NCBI RefSeq assembly: GCF_010119235.1
Contig: NZ_JAAATZ010000001.1
Coordinates: forward strand, 712,501 to 776,500
Direction of reading: 5' to 3'
Source of the DNA: Flavobacterium phycosphaerae
GTDB lineage: Bacteria; Bacteroidota; Bacteroidia; Flavobacteriales; Flavobacteriaceae
DNA length: 64,000 nucleotides
The notes under the pieces are model-generated. The model made no database searches and was not told the DNA's origin. It worked only from the letters and a program-made list of their open reading frames with translations. The position numbers and the translations under genes were made by a program. Shown piece after piece: positions 25,619 through 33,615 of the stretch. The stretch's first letter is position 1, and every line of letters begins with the position of its first letter.

Positions 25619-26992
25619 ATGAGAAACATTTTAATCATAGGAGCCGGGCGCTCCGCATCTTCCCTAATAAAGCATCTTTTAAGAAAATCAACTCAAGAGA
25701 ACTTAAACATAACCATTGGCGATTTGTCCATCGAATTAGCCAAAAGAAAAACATACAACCATCCTAACGCCACCCCAATTGCTTTAGACATCAATAATGT
25801 TGAACAACGTCAAGCCGAAATTCAAAAAGCGGATATCGTAATTTCCATGTTGCCGGCCTACATGCACATTGAAGTGGCCAAAGACTGTATAACCTTCAAA
25901 AAAAATATGGTTACAGCTTCTTATATTTCAGATGAAATGCAAAGTTTGGATGAAGCGGTAAAAGCAAACGGACTTATTTTTATGAATGAAGTCGGACTCG
26001 ACCCGGGCATTGACCACATGAGTGCCATGAAAGTGATTGACGAAATTCACGCCAAAGGCGGTAAAATGATTTTATTCGAGTCGTTTTGCGGCGGTTTGAT
26101 TGCTCCGGAATCTGATGATAATCTTTGGAATTACAAATTTACCTGGGCTCCCCGAAATGTGGTATTAGCCGGTCAAGGCGGTGCTGCAAAATTCATACAA
26201 GAAGGCAAATACAAATATATTCCTTACCACAAATTATTCCGCAGAACGGAGTTCTTTCATGTTGAAGGTTACGGAAAATTTGAAGGCTATGCCAACCGCG
26301 ATTCATTAAAATACAGAAGCATTTACGGCTTAGATGACATCCTGACGTTGTACCGAGGAACCATCCGAAGAGTTGGTTTTTCTAAAGCTTGGAACATGTT
26401 TGTACAATTGGGCATGACTGATGATTCTTATGTAATGGAGAATTCAGACACCATGAGCTACCGCGATTTCATCAATTCCTTTTTACCGTTTCACGCCTCT
26501 GACTCGGTCGAATTAAAAACCCGTATGGCCTTGGGCATTGAACAAGACGACATCATGTGGGACAAATTAATGGAACTCGACATCTTTAACGCCAAGAAAA
26601 TAGTTGGCCTCAAAAACGCCACACCCGCACAAATATTAGAACGCATCTTAAACGACAGCTGGACCTTACAACCGGATGACAAAGACATGATTGTAATGTA
26701 CCACAAGTTTGGCTACGAACTCAATGGCGAGCGCAAGCAAATCGATTCTAAAATGGTGTGCATTGGTGATGACCAAATTTATACCGCAATGGCCAAAACT
26801 GTAGGATTACCGGTGGCTATGGCTACCTTACACATCCTGAACGGCGACATTAAAACCCCGGGTGTGCAATTGCCTATCAAAAAAGAAGTATACGAACCTA
26901 TTTTAAATGAATTGGCCGCCCACGGTATCGTTTTCAATGAAATCGAAATGCCTTATGTGGGATATAACCCTGATAAGTTGATGGGCAATTAA
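25619..26992 (+). CDS. Saccharopine dehydrogenase family protein
   Basis: A 457-residue NAD(P)-dependent oxidoreductase of the saccharopine dehydrogenase family, which interconverts lysine adducts and related amino acids. The Rossmann motif IIGAGRSASSLIKHLL is at residues 5-20, the inner domain has FMNEVGLDPGIDHMSAM near residue 121, and the C-terminal part contains a dimerisation-type region. I chose the ATG at 25619, since the 23 extra upstream residues are not family-like and overlap a TACATTTG promoter element (25590-25597). The Lrp/AsnC regulator downstream fits amino-acid control; the exact reaction is not proven. Confidence 0.82.
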   Translation: MRNILIIGAGRSASSLIKHLLRKSTQENLNITIGDLSIELAKRKTYNHPNATPIALDINNVEQRQAEIQKADIVISMLPAYMHIEVAKDCITFKKNMVTASYISDEMQSLDEAVKANGLIFMNEVGLDPGIDHMSAMKVIDEIHAKGGKMILFESFCGGLIAPESDDNLWNYKFTWAPRNVVLAGQGGAAKFIQEGKYKYIPYHKLFRRTEFFHVEGYGKFEGYANRDSLKYRSIYGLDDILTLYRGTIRRVGFSKAWNMFVQLGMTDDSYVMENSDTMSYRDFINSFLPFHASDSVELKTRMALGIEQDDIMWDKLMELDIFNAKKIVGLKNATPAQILERILNDSWTLQPDDKDMIVMYHKFGYELNGERKQIDSKMVCIGDDQIYTAMAKTVGLPVAMATLHILNGDIKTPGVQLPIKKEVYEPILNELAAHGIVFNEIEMPYVGYNPDKLMGN

Positions 26993-27000
26993 TTGCTTCA

Positions 27001-27080
27001 GGAGCGAAAGGCTTGGGCTTGTTTGGAAACCATTTTCCCGCTGTCCGCTCTACAAGGTGCCGCTCCCATCGGGGCTAGAA
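27001..27080 (-). repeat. Dispersed hairpin repeat, copy B
   Basis: Minus-strand reading gives TAGCCCCGATGGGAGCGGC, then CTTGTAGAGCGGACAGCGGG and a tail with AAGCCTTTCGCTCC. It shares long blocks with copy C (32509-32597). The central hairpin is less perfect than in the other copies. Confidence 0.75.
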
Positions 27081-27112
27081 GAAAATCCATTTGCCCTTCA
27101 GTAAACGACTAT

Positions 27113-27147
27113 AAAAAAACCGAAATCCTAATCGATTTCGGTTTTTT
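27113..27147 (+). terminator. Rho-independent terminator
   Basis: CCGAAATC pairs with GATTTCGG around a six-base loop, with seven As before and six Ts after. It ends the saccharopine dehydrogenase transcript ahead of the Lrp gene. Confidence 0.88.
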
Positions 27148-27197
27148 GTTTATAGATAAGAAGTAAATCGCTATTTTTACTTTCAAATATTCTGATT

Positions 27198-27668
27198 ATG
27201 AAAATAAACCAGTTACAAATAGAGATAGATGGTATCGACAAAGAAATCCTCCGCGACCTTATGGAAGATGCTCGAAAACCTATTCTACAAATTGCCAATA
27301 AAATTGGGGTTTCAGGAGCAGCCATTCACCAACGCCTCCGAAAACTCGAAGAAGCCGGCGTAATTTCGGGCTCTAAGTTTACCGTAAACAACAAAGTCCT
27401 GGGGTATCGAACCATGGCTTTCATAGGCATCTACCTGGAGAAAGCCGCCAGCAACTCAGAAGCTGTAAGAGAATTAAAAAAAATTCCGGAAGTGCTGGAA
27501 TGCCATTACACTACCGGAAATTGGAGTATCCTTATCAAAATTATTTGCCGCGATAACGAGCACTTAATGCAGTTACTCAACAAAAAAATACAGCCTATCG
27601 AAGGGGTATCGCGTACCGAAACCTTTATTTCTCTCGAACAACAATTAGAACGACAAATTCAATTATAG
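27198..27668 (+). CDS. Lrp/AsnC-family transcriptional regulator
   Basis: A 156-residue feast/famine regulator. The N-terminal helix-turn-helix is at about residues 10-55 (IANKIGVSGAAIHQRLRKLEE), followed by the ligand-binding RAM domain (about 70-150) with FIGIYLEKAA and VLECHYTTGNWSILIKI. Lrp family members bind amino acids and tune their metabolism as octamers. It lies downstream of the saccharopine-dehydrogenase-like gene, a plausible target. Its stop is 3 nt from the converging endonuclease-like gene. Confidence 0.9.
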   Translation: MKINQLQIEIDGIDKEILRDLMEDARKPILQIANKIGVSGAAIHQRLRKLEEAGVISGSKFTVNNKVLGYRTMAFIGIYLEKAASNSEAVRELKKIPEVLECHYTTGNWSILIKIICRDNEHLMQLLNKKIQPIEGVSRTETFISLEQQLERQIQL

Positions 27669-27671
27669 CGA

Positions 27672-28250
27672 CTATACCTTAATATGCCCCCAATTCTCGC
27701 CGCTCTTAATACGGTGTACCTGCATTTCGCTTATCCCAAATTGCTTGGCTATCATTTTAATGCGAGTCTTTCTTTCAGGGTTATTCAGCATTTTTTTCAG
27801 GCGGATGACACTGGTAGAAGTTAGTTTTTTACCGTCAGCTTTGATGTTGTGTTCTACCAGCTTGCGTTTGGATTCAATTACATGGGGACTCTTTTTATGG
27901 TGTGCCATCATTTCCTCCCGGGTTACCCATCGCAAGTTTTGAACGGTATCGTTGTTGCGAACATAGTCTAAATGAATCACATGCTTTTGGTCTTCGGAGG
28001 TTCTCGGAATAAATAATTCCGCTACCAGTTTGTAAATAAAAAGCGTCTTGTAGACTCTTTTTTTGTTTACCGTTTTCCCGTAACGAAAAATCTTGTAGCC
28101 GTCAGCCAAAGAGCCTTTTAACTCATTCCCGTCTCTAAATTCATTGGTAAAACTAATCAGTCTTCCTCTGTTGGAAACCGCGTACCTGTATTTCATGACG
28201 ATATCGGTTTCGATTTCCCGAAATTCTTCATTTCCGTAAAGTCTTATCAT
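27672..28250 (-). CDS. NUMOD4/HNH endonuclease-like protein with C-terminal HTH
   Basis: A 192-residue protein that looks like a stand-alone homing-endonuclease relative. An N-terminal NUMOD4-like motif (RYAVSNRGRLISF, about residues 21-33) is followed by an HNH-like core (HVIHLDYVRNNDTVQNLRWV, about 90-110) and a C-terminal helix-turn-helix resembling NUMOD1 (AKQFGISEMQVHRIKSG). The HNH core keeps the H-x-D and NN...NLRW features, so it may be active, but there is no intron or intein next to it. Such genes are often mobile; no terminal repeats were seen. Confidence 0.7.
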   Translation of the reverse strand: MIRLYGNEEFREIETDIVMKYRYAVSNRGRLISFTNEFRDGNELKGSLADGYKIFRYGKTVNKKRVYKTLFIYKLVAELFIPRTSEDQKHVIHLDYVRNNDTVQNLRWVTREEMMAHHKKSPHVIESKRKLVEHNIKADGKKLTSTSVIRLKKMLNNPERKTRIKMIAKQFGISEMQVHRIKSGENWGHIKV

Positions 28251-28386
28251 TATTGTGGTATTTTATGATGCTCGAATCTACAAAAAAAATATTGCAAAAG
28301 CTCAAGTTTTACAAGCTTTAACGCCATATTCACCTTATAGCACGAAAAGGTTTACTAAACCAGCCCTTATAGCCAATTGAAACTAT

Positions 28387-28414
28387 AAAAAAACCGCTAC
28401 ACTGGTAACGGTTT
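28387..28414 (-). terminator. Terminator of zinc peptidase gene
   Basis: AAACCG-C-TAC pairs with GTA-A-CGGTTT around ACTG with one mismatch. The A-run before it becomes a T-run on the minus strand, just after the peptidase stop. Confidence 0.65.
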
Positions 28415-28422
28415 CTTGTTTT

Positions 28423-29118
28423 TTATCTTCGGTCGCCAAACACTTGCAACGCCCAATACAAGAGCGAAGCCAAAGCCCCGATAGCAGCCACTACATAAGT
28501 ACGAGCGGCCCATTTCAAAGCATCCTCGGCACCGGCATATTCTTGTTGGCTCAGCATGTTTTTATTTTTTAACCAAGCCAAAGCCCGGTTGCTGGCGTCA
28601 TATTCTACCGGCAGGGTAATGAAACTGAAAGCGGTGGCAATGGCCATCAAAATCAAACCGGCTACGGCTATATAAAACCCAAAACCAATGTGAGCAGCGG
28701 CCCCCAAAATCAATCCACCAAAAATTAACCATTGCGATAAGGAGGAGGATATGTTAACCAAAGGCACCAACTGGGAGCGCAATTGCAGCATATTATAAGC
28801 TTGGGCGTGTTGCACGGCATGACCGCATTCGTGAGCCGCCACGGCAGCCGCCGCCGCATTTCGTTGATTGTATACCGCTTCACTAAGGTTGACCGTTTTG
28901 TCGGCAGGGTTGTAATGATCGGTTAATTGGCCTTCAACCGAGATGACTTTGACATCATAAATACCGTTGTCGTGTAACATTTGAGTGGCAATTTCGGCAC
29001 CACTTAGGCCGTTGCGCAGGCTAATGTGTGAGTACTCCTCAAATTTGCTCTTTAGTTTTGAGCTAACCGCAAAGCTTACCAAAGCTATAAGTCCGATTAA
29101 TAAATAGTATCCTAACAT
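28423..29118 (-). CDS. Membrane zinc metallopeptidase (YugP family)
   Basis: A 231-residue integral membrane protease of the neutral zinc metallopeptidase (YugP-like) family. An N-terminal helix (LIGLIALVSFAVSS) precedes the catalytic site AAVAAHECGHAVQH near residue 91, whose HExxH is HECGH. Two or three membrane helices follow. The domain order and length match the family. Substrates are not established. The gene stands alone behind a 424-nt gap that holds a 21-bp tandem array and an inverted repeat, possibly involved in its control. Confidence 0.9.
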   Translation of the reverse strand: MLGYYLLIGLIALVSFAVSSKLKSKFEEYSHISLRNGLSGAEIATQMLHDNGIYDVKVISVEGQLTDHYNPADKTVNLSEAVYNQRNAAAAAVAAHECGHAVQHAQAYNMLQLRSQLVPLVNISSSLSQWLIFGGLILGAAAHIGFGFYIAVAGLILMAIATAFSFITLPVEYDASNRALAWLKNKNMLSQQEYAGAEDALKWAARTYVVAAIGALASLLYWALQVFGDRR

Positions 29119-29226
29119 GATTTTTTATTTTTTGTTTCTTAGGGTGCATCAAATTGCAAGCCAAACCTAAACGGGTGACAGCTTGTCATTTGGCCCCAAA
29201 AACCATTCGGAAAGGGGATTTTTCCG

Positions 29227-29415
29227 CTCAGCAATTTTAAACGCATCGACAGCAACCGTAAAAGCACCGTCCGAAGCTTAAAATCAATTGTCCGAAGCTC
29301 AATCTTAACCGTCCGTAACCTCTGCTAAAGGCTCCGAAGCCTCAGCTAAACCCTCAGTAGCTTAAGTTAAACGTTCAGTAGCTTAGTCCTAGGCGACGGA
29401 AACCGCATCTGAAAG
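29227..29415. repeat. Degenerate 21-bp tandem repeat array, nine units
   Basis: Nine units of exactly 21 bp start at 29227, 29248, 29269, 29290, 29311, 29332, 29353, 29374 and 29395. Unit starts read CTCAGCAAT, GACAGCAAC, GTCCGAAGC, GTCCGAAGC, GTCCGTAAC, CTCCGAAGC, CTCAGTAGC, TTCAGTAGC and GACGGAAAC, and the second halves are rich in TTAA and CTAAA. There are no insertions or deletions between units, but many substitutions. Not coding. The 21-bp period equals two DNA turns. Confidence 0.75.
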
Positions 29416-29418
29416 GCT

Positions 29419-29440
29419 AATCGGTTCAAATGAACCGATT
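29419..29440. repeat. Perfect 10-bp inverted repeat
   Basis: AATCGGTTCA and TGAACCGATT flank an AA centre. No T-run follows on either strand, so it is not an intrinsic terminator; it resembles an operator for a dimeric protein. Confidence 0.75.
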
Positions 29441-29487
29441 GCTGCTTTAAAAAACCATTTTGGGGGCGTTGCGGTGGGGTGGGAAAT

Positions 29488-29520
29488 AAAAAATCCCAAA
29501 CTCTTTTGAAGTTCGGGATT
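29488..29520 (-). terminator. leuS terminator
   Basis: AATCCCAAACT pairs with AGTTCGGGATT with one mismatch, and the A-run at 29488-29493 gives Ts on the minus strand, 23 nt after the leuS stop. Confidence 0.75.
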
Positions 29521-29542
29521 GTTGTTATTTAGGTCAAATTAT

Positions 29543-32368
29543 TTATCCTACCAAGTTAATCACTTTGCCCGGTACGATGATGACTTTATTCGGGGTTCTG
29601 CCTTCCAATTGCTTGATGGTGCGCTCGTCGGCCAATACAATTTCCTGTATTTGCGCTACGGTTAAATCCAACGGCAATTTGATGGTGAAACGCATTTTAC
29701 CGTTAAACGAAACCGGGTATTCTTTTTCCGATTCGACCAAGTATTTTTCTTCACAAATAGGGAACGCCACGGTTGAAATTGACACTTGGTGTCCTAATTG
29801 TGCCCAAAGTTCCTCAGCGATATGCGGGGCATAAGGCGAAATGACCACGGCCAAAGGTTCAAGGATTTTACGGTGGTTGCATTTTTGCGAAGCCAATTCG
29901 TTTACACAAATCATAAACTGCGACACCGAAGTATTGAACGAGAAATTCTCGATATCCTCGGTCACTTTTTTGATGGTTTTGTGTAGGGTTTTGTACATAT
30001 CAGCCGTTGGCTCGTCGTTGGTCACGATTAGTCCGTTGTCGTCAAAATACAAGCGCCATAACTTTTTCAGGAAGCCCGACACTCCGGTAATTCCGGCGGT
30101 GTTCCAAGGTTTGGCCTGCTCTAACGGACCCAAGAACATTTCGTATAAACGCAACGTATCGGCACCATAATCGTTACAGATGTCATCTGGATTAACGACA
30201 TTGTACCAACGTTTAGACATCTTCTCAACTTCACGACCTACAATGTATTTACCATTTTCTAAAATAAATTCTGCATTTTTAAATTCTGGCAACCACTCTC
30301 TTAATTTATTTAAATCAATCTCATCAGAAGCATTTACAATATTTACATCAACTCTCAATTCTTCTGTTTCATAATCTTTTTTAAGATTTTTAGAAACGTA
30401 TTTATTTGTCCCAGATATTCTGTAAACAATCGCACTCATCCCTAAAATCATCCCTTGGTTAATCAACTTTTTGAATGGTTCTTCGGTTGGGGCGTAGCCT
30501 TTGTCTTTTAAGAATTTGTTCCAAAAACGGGAGTACAATAAGTGCCCGGTAGCGTGTTCGCTTCCACCAATATACAAGTCTACGTTTTCCCAGTATTTCA
30601 GGGCATCTGCCGAGGCAAATTCGCCTTCGTTTTGCGCATCCATATAACGCATCCAATACCACGAGCTACCTGCCCAACCCGGCATGGTGTTGAGCTCTAA
30701 CGGGAATACCGTTTCGTGGTCAATAGTGTCATTCTCTACAACTTTATTTTCAACGGTTGACCAAGCCCATTTGGTGGAGTTTCCTAATGGCGGCTGCCCG
30801 TCTTCAGTAGGTAAATATTTTTCTACTTCAGGAAGAACAATTGGCAAATGTTCTGCGGCAATCATCTGTGGCAAGCCGTTTACATAGTATACCGGGAACG
30901 GTTCGCCCCAATAGCGTTGACGGGAGAACACCGCATCGCGCAAACGATAGTTGGTTTTGCCTTTGCCTTGGTGAATTCGTTCTAATTCGGCTATAATTTT
31001 TTTCGTGCCTTCTTTATAGCCTAATCCGTTTAAGAAATCAGAGTTTACCAACTCAAATCCGTCTTTAGCAGCATAGGCTTCTTGTGAAATATCTTGATTG
31101 AAAATGTTTTTGATTTCAGGCATGCCGTTTTGTCCTTTAAAGAAATTAGCAAACGCATAATCTCTTTCGTCGCCACACGGTACGGCCATAACGGCTCCGG
31201 TTCCGTAACCCGCCAATACATAATCGCCTATCCAAACCGGAATAAGGTCATGAGTAAAAGGATGTATGGCATACGCCCCTGTGAATACTCCGGAAATGGT
31301 TTTCACATCAGCCATACGCTCTCTTTCGGAACGTTTGGCGGTAGCTTCTATATAGGCATCAACCGCTTCTTTTTGCTCGGGTGTAGTGATTTCAGCTACC
31401 AATTCGTGCTCAGGAGCCAAGGTCATAAACGTTACTCCGAATATCGTGTCGGGACGAGTGGTGAAAACTGAAATGTTGGATGTTGAATGTTGAATGTTGA
31501 ATCGAACTTCGGCACCAATGCTTTTTCCAATCCAGTTTCTTTGTGATTCTTTGATGGATTCGCTCCAGTCGATGGTTTCTAAGCCTTGCAATAATCTTTC
31601 GGCATAGGCAGAAATGCGCATCGACCATTGGGTCATTTTTTTGCGAATCACCGGATGCCCGCCGCGTTCGGAAACGCCGTTTACAATTTCGTCGTTCGCC
31701 AAAACAGTTCCTAATGCCGGACACCAGTTGACTTCGGTTTCGGCCAAATAGGTTAAGCGGTATTGCAATAGTATTTGTTGTTTTTTCTCTTCGGAATAGG
31801 AATTCCAATCGGAAGGGAAAAAGATTTCAGTATTGTCATCACAAACAGCATGAATGGTAGCATTACCGGCTTTTTCAAAAATGGCTACCAACTCAGAGAT
31901 GTCTTCCGCTTTATCGGTGGCTAAGTTGTACCACGAGTTGAAGAGTTGAATGAAAATCCATTGCGTGTGTTTGTAATAATCGGGGTTGGAAGTGCGTACT
32001 TCACGGCTCCAATCGAATGAGAACCCGATTTTATCCAATTGCTCACGGTAGCGGGCAATGTTTTCGCGGGTGGTTTTCTCAGGATGTTGCCCCGTTTGAA
32101 TAGCATATTGTTCCGCCGGTAAACCGAAAGAATCATACCCTTGCGGATGCAACACATTAAAACCTTTGTGACGTTTGAAACGTGCCACGATATCGGAAGC
32201 GATATAGCCCAGCGGATGCCCAACGTGCAGACCCGCTCCCGAAGGATAAGGAAACATGTCGAGGACATAGTACTTAGGTTTATCAGAATTATTACTGGCG
32301 GCAAAGGTTTGGTTTTGTGCCCAATACTGTTGCCATTTGGCTTCGATTTGTTCGTGGAAATATTTCAT
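29543..32368 (-). CDS. leuS: Leucyl-tRNA synthetase
   Basis: Class I synthetase that charges tRNA-Leu; 941 residues. Motifs are the HIGH-type PYPSGAGLHVGHPLG (residues 41-55), the editing domain region FTTRPDTIFGVTF, and the KMSKS-type EKMSKRWYNVVNPDD near residue 720. The residues around 648-711, ahead of KMSKR, form an insertion typical of Bacteroidetes LeuRS, encoded by DNA that is markedly AT-richer (about 25% GC over 190 nt counted by hand) than its flanks. At 31473-31500 four ATGTTGA-type heptamers encode part of an unusual NIQHSTSNI segment in the editing domain. The frame is intact. Confidence 0.96.
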   Translation of the reverse strand: MKYFHEQIEAKWQQYWAQNQTFAASNNSDKPKYYVLDMFPYPSGAGLHVGHPLGYIASDIVARFKRHKGFNVLHPQGYDSFGLPAEQYAIQTGQHPEKTTRENIARYREQLDKIGFSFDWSREVRTSNPDYYKHTQWIFIQLFNSWYNLATDKAEDISELVAIFEKAGNATIHAVCDDNTEIFFPSDWNSYSEEKKQQILLQYRLTYLAETEVNWCPALGTVLANDEIVNGVSERGGHPVIRKKMTQWSMRISAYAERLLQGLETIDWSESIKESQRNWIGKSIGAEVRFNIQHSTSNISVFTTRPDTIFGVTFMTLAPEHELVAEITTPEQKEAVDAYIEATAKRSERERMADVKTISGVFTGAYAIHPFTHDLIPVWIGDYVLAGYGTGAVMAVPCGDERDYAFANFFKGQNGMPEIKNIFNQDISQEAYAAKDGFELVNSDFLNGLGYKEGTKKIIAELERIHQGKGKTNYRLRDAVFSRQRYWGEPFPVYYVNGLPQMIAAEHLPIVLPEVEKYLPTEDGQPPLGNSTKWAWSTVENKVVENDTIDHETVFPLELNTMPGWAGSSWYWMRYMDAQNEGEFASADALKYWENVDLYIGGSEHATGHLLYSRFWNKFLKDKGYAPTEEPFKKLINQGMILGMSAIVYRISGTNKYVSKNLKKDYETEELRVDVNIVNASDEIDLNKLREWLPEFKNAEFILENGKYIVGREVEKMSKRWYNVVNPDDICNDYGADTLRLYEMFLGPLEQAKPWNTAGITGVSGFLKKLWRLYFDDNGLIVTNDEPTADMYKTLHKTIKKVTEDIENFSFNTSVSQFMICVNELASQKCNHRKILEPLAVVISPYAPHIAEELWAQLGHQVSISTVAFPICEEKYLVESEKEYPVSFNGKMRFTIKLPLDLTVAQIQEIVLADERTIKQLEGRTPNKVIIVPGKVINLVG
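31473..31500 (+). repeat. Heptanucleotide tandem repeat inside leuS
   Basis: Four units: ATGTTGG, then ATGTTGA three times. On the leuS strand they encode the peptide around NIQHSTSNI. Gain or loss of one unit would break the frame. Confidence 0.85.
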
Positions 32369-32390
32369 TACTCGCTTTTATTGCTTTTCA

Positions 32391-32483
32391 ATGGTGTAAT
32401 GCTGTTGCTTACGCTCAAGTCATTCGTCGTTTATACTGTTTTTATTGGTCGAATGCTGTCGCCCTGCGGGCTCGAGTCATTAC
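32391..32483 (+). repeat. Two imperfect direct repeats, 54-bp spacing
   Basis: Copy 1 contains GGTGTAATGCTGTTGC then GCTCAAGTCATTCG. Copy 2, offset by 54 bp, contains GGTCGAATGCTGTCGC then GCTCGAGTCATTAC. Confidence 0.65.
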
Positions 32484-32508
32484 TAATTTACATCAATACA
32501 TTTACTTT

Positions 32509-32597
32509 TTAGCCCCGATGGGAGCTGGCTACCGTGTAGCGCGGACAGCGGGAAAATGGTTTACTGAAACTGCCCAAACCACTCGCTTCCCAAGCTA
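32509..32597 (+). repeat. Dispersed hairpin repeat, copy C
   Basis: TAGCCCCGATGGGAGC, hairpin GCTAC-CGT-GTAGC (32528-32540), then GCGGACAGCGGGAAAATGG and an outer part ending ACTCGCTTCCCAAGC. It is the longest match to copy B. Confidence 0.75.
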
Positions 32598-32722
32598 AAT
32601 TTGGGAAAGCCTACACAATTTAAGCGGCAAATTTACGTTTATTATAATAAAGTTAAAAGTTTGTACGTTATAAAGGGGAAAAACAATTTTCTTTATTATT
32701 TTTACGGCTTAAATCACTGTTT

Positions 32723-33597
32723 ATGTCAGACTCATTTGAAAAGTTTCAGAAGCGCAGAGTAATTACCTCTTATTTTTCGGTAGTGTTGAGTATCTTTTTG
32801 GTGTTGTTTTTATTGGGATATTGGGACTTTTTGTCATCAATTCCAAACGATTATCAGACAATTTCAAGGAAGAGATTGTGATGACGGTTTTCTTTAAAAA
32901 CGAAGCGACCGACTCGGTAACTACGGCCTTCAACAGTGAATTGAAAACGGCCAAATTTGCCAAATCTTTTGAATACGTTTCGAAAGAAAAAGCGGCCGCG
33001 CAACATAAAAAAGTAATCGGAGAAGATTTTATGCAGTTTTTGGGTGTGAATCCGTTGCAGAATTCGTTTGACATTCACCTCAAAGCGGATTATGTAACCA
33101 ATCCTGAAATTGCCAAAATTGAGAATCGTTTGCGCAAAAATGAAATGGTAGCCGATATTGTATACGACAAGCAATTGGTGACCTTAGTCAACGACAACAT
33201 CAAAAATATCAGTATGTGGATTTTGATTGTAAGTTGTGTGTTCGCTTTGGTTTCGGTCTTGTTGATTAACAGTTCGCTGCGTTTATCCATTTATTCCAAC
33301 CGCTTTATCATTAAAACGATGCAAATGGTGGGCGCTACCAAATCGTTTATCCGAAAACCGTTTATCAAGACCAATGTTATTCTAGGTTTTATAGGTGCGG
33401 TGTTGGCGATTTTGGCGTTGATTGGCGTACTGATTTATATTCAAGCTACTTTCCCGAATTTGGGCATAATGGAAAACCAACTGGCTATTACTGCAGTGCT
33501 TTTGGGCGTTTTGGTTTTGGGTATCGTGATTACTTGGATCAGTACTTATTTTGCCACCCAACGCTTTTTGAATTTGAGAACCGACGATTTGTATTAA
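32723..33597 (+). CDS. ftsX: Cell division protein FtsX, frame broken at a GGG run
   Basis: FtsX is the membrane part of the FtsEX complex that activates peptidoglycan hydrolases at the division site. The ATG at 32723 reads MSDSFEKFQKRRVITSYFS, the usual flavobacterial start, and then leaves frame after LFLLG. The rest (LGLFVINSKRLSDNFKEEIV to the stop at 33597) is in another frame. One extra G at 32815-32817 restores LFLLGILGLFVIN and a 291-residue protein. Four membrane helices are present: one N-terminal and three around residues 170-280. It is first in ftsX-DUF3098-uppP-truB. The break in so important a gene is probably sequence error. Confidence 0.85.
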
Positions 33598-33615
33598 ACT
33601 GAAAGACCATAGACC

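Larger units (their letters stand above)
29119..29542. other. Structured 424-nt intergenic region, no gene
   Basis: No open frame here looks like a protein; stops interrupt the repeat array in all frames. It contains a small inverted repeat (TGACA-GCT-TGTCA, 29176-29188), the 21-bp tandem array (29227-29415), a perfect 10-bp inverted repeat (29419-29440) and the leuS terminator. Confidence 0.7.
32369..32722. other. 354-nt intergenic region between leuS and ftsX, repeats only
   Basis: Divergent region without a credible gene. It holds two imperfect direct repeats 54 bp apart (32391-32425 and about 32445-32483) and copy C of the dispersed hairpin repeat (32509-32597). Short open frames here come from the repeats. 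The remaining 32600-32722 is AT-rich and should hold the ftsX promoter, but no strong TAnnTTTG was found. Confidence 0.6.

Noticed and set aside
29227-29415. 21-bp array as a coding heptad-repeat protein
   Set aside because: Although 21 is a multiple of three, stop codons (TAA, TGA) interrupt all frames on both strands.
32317-32598. Open frame through the leuS-ftsX gap
   Set aside because: It starts inside leuS on the opposite strand and runs through two repeat families; not a credible protein.
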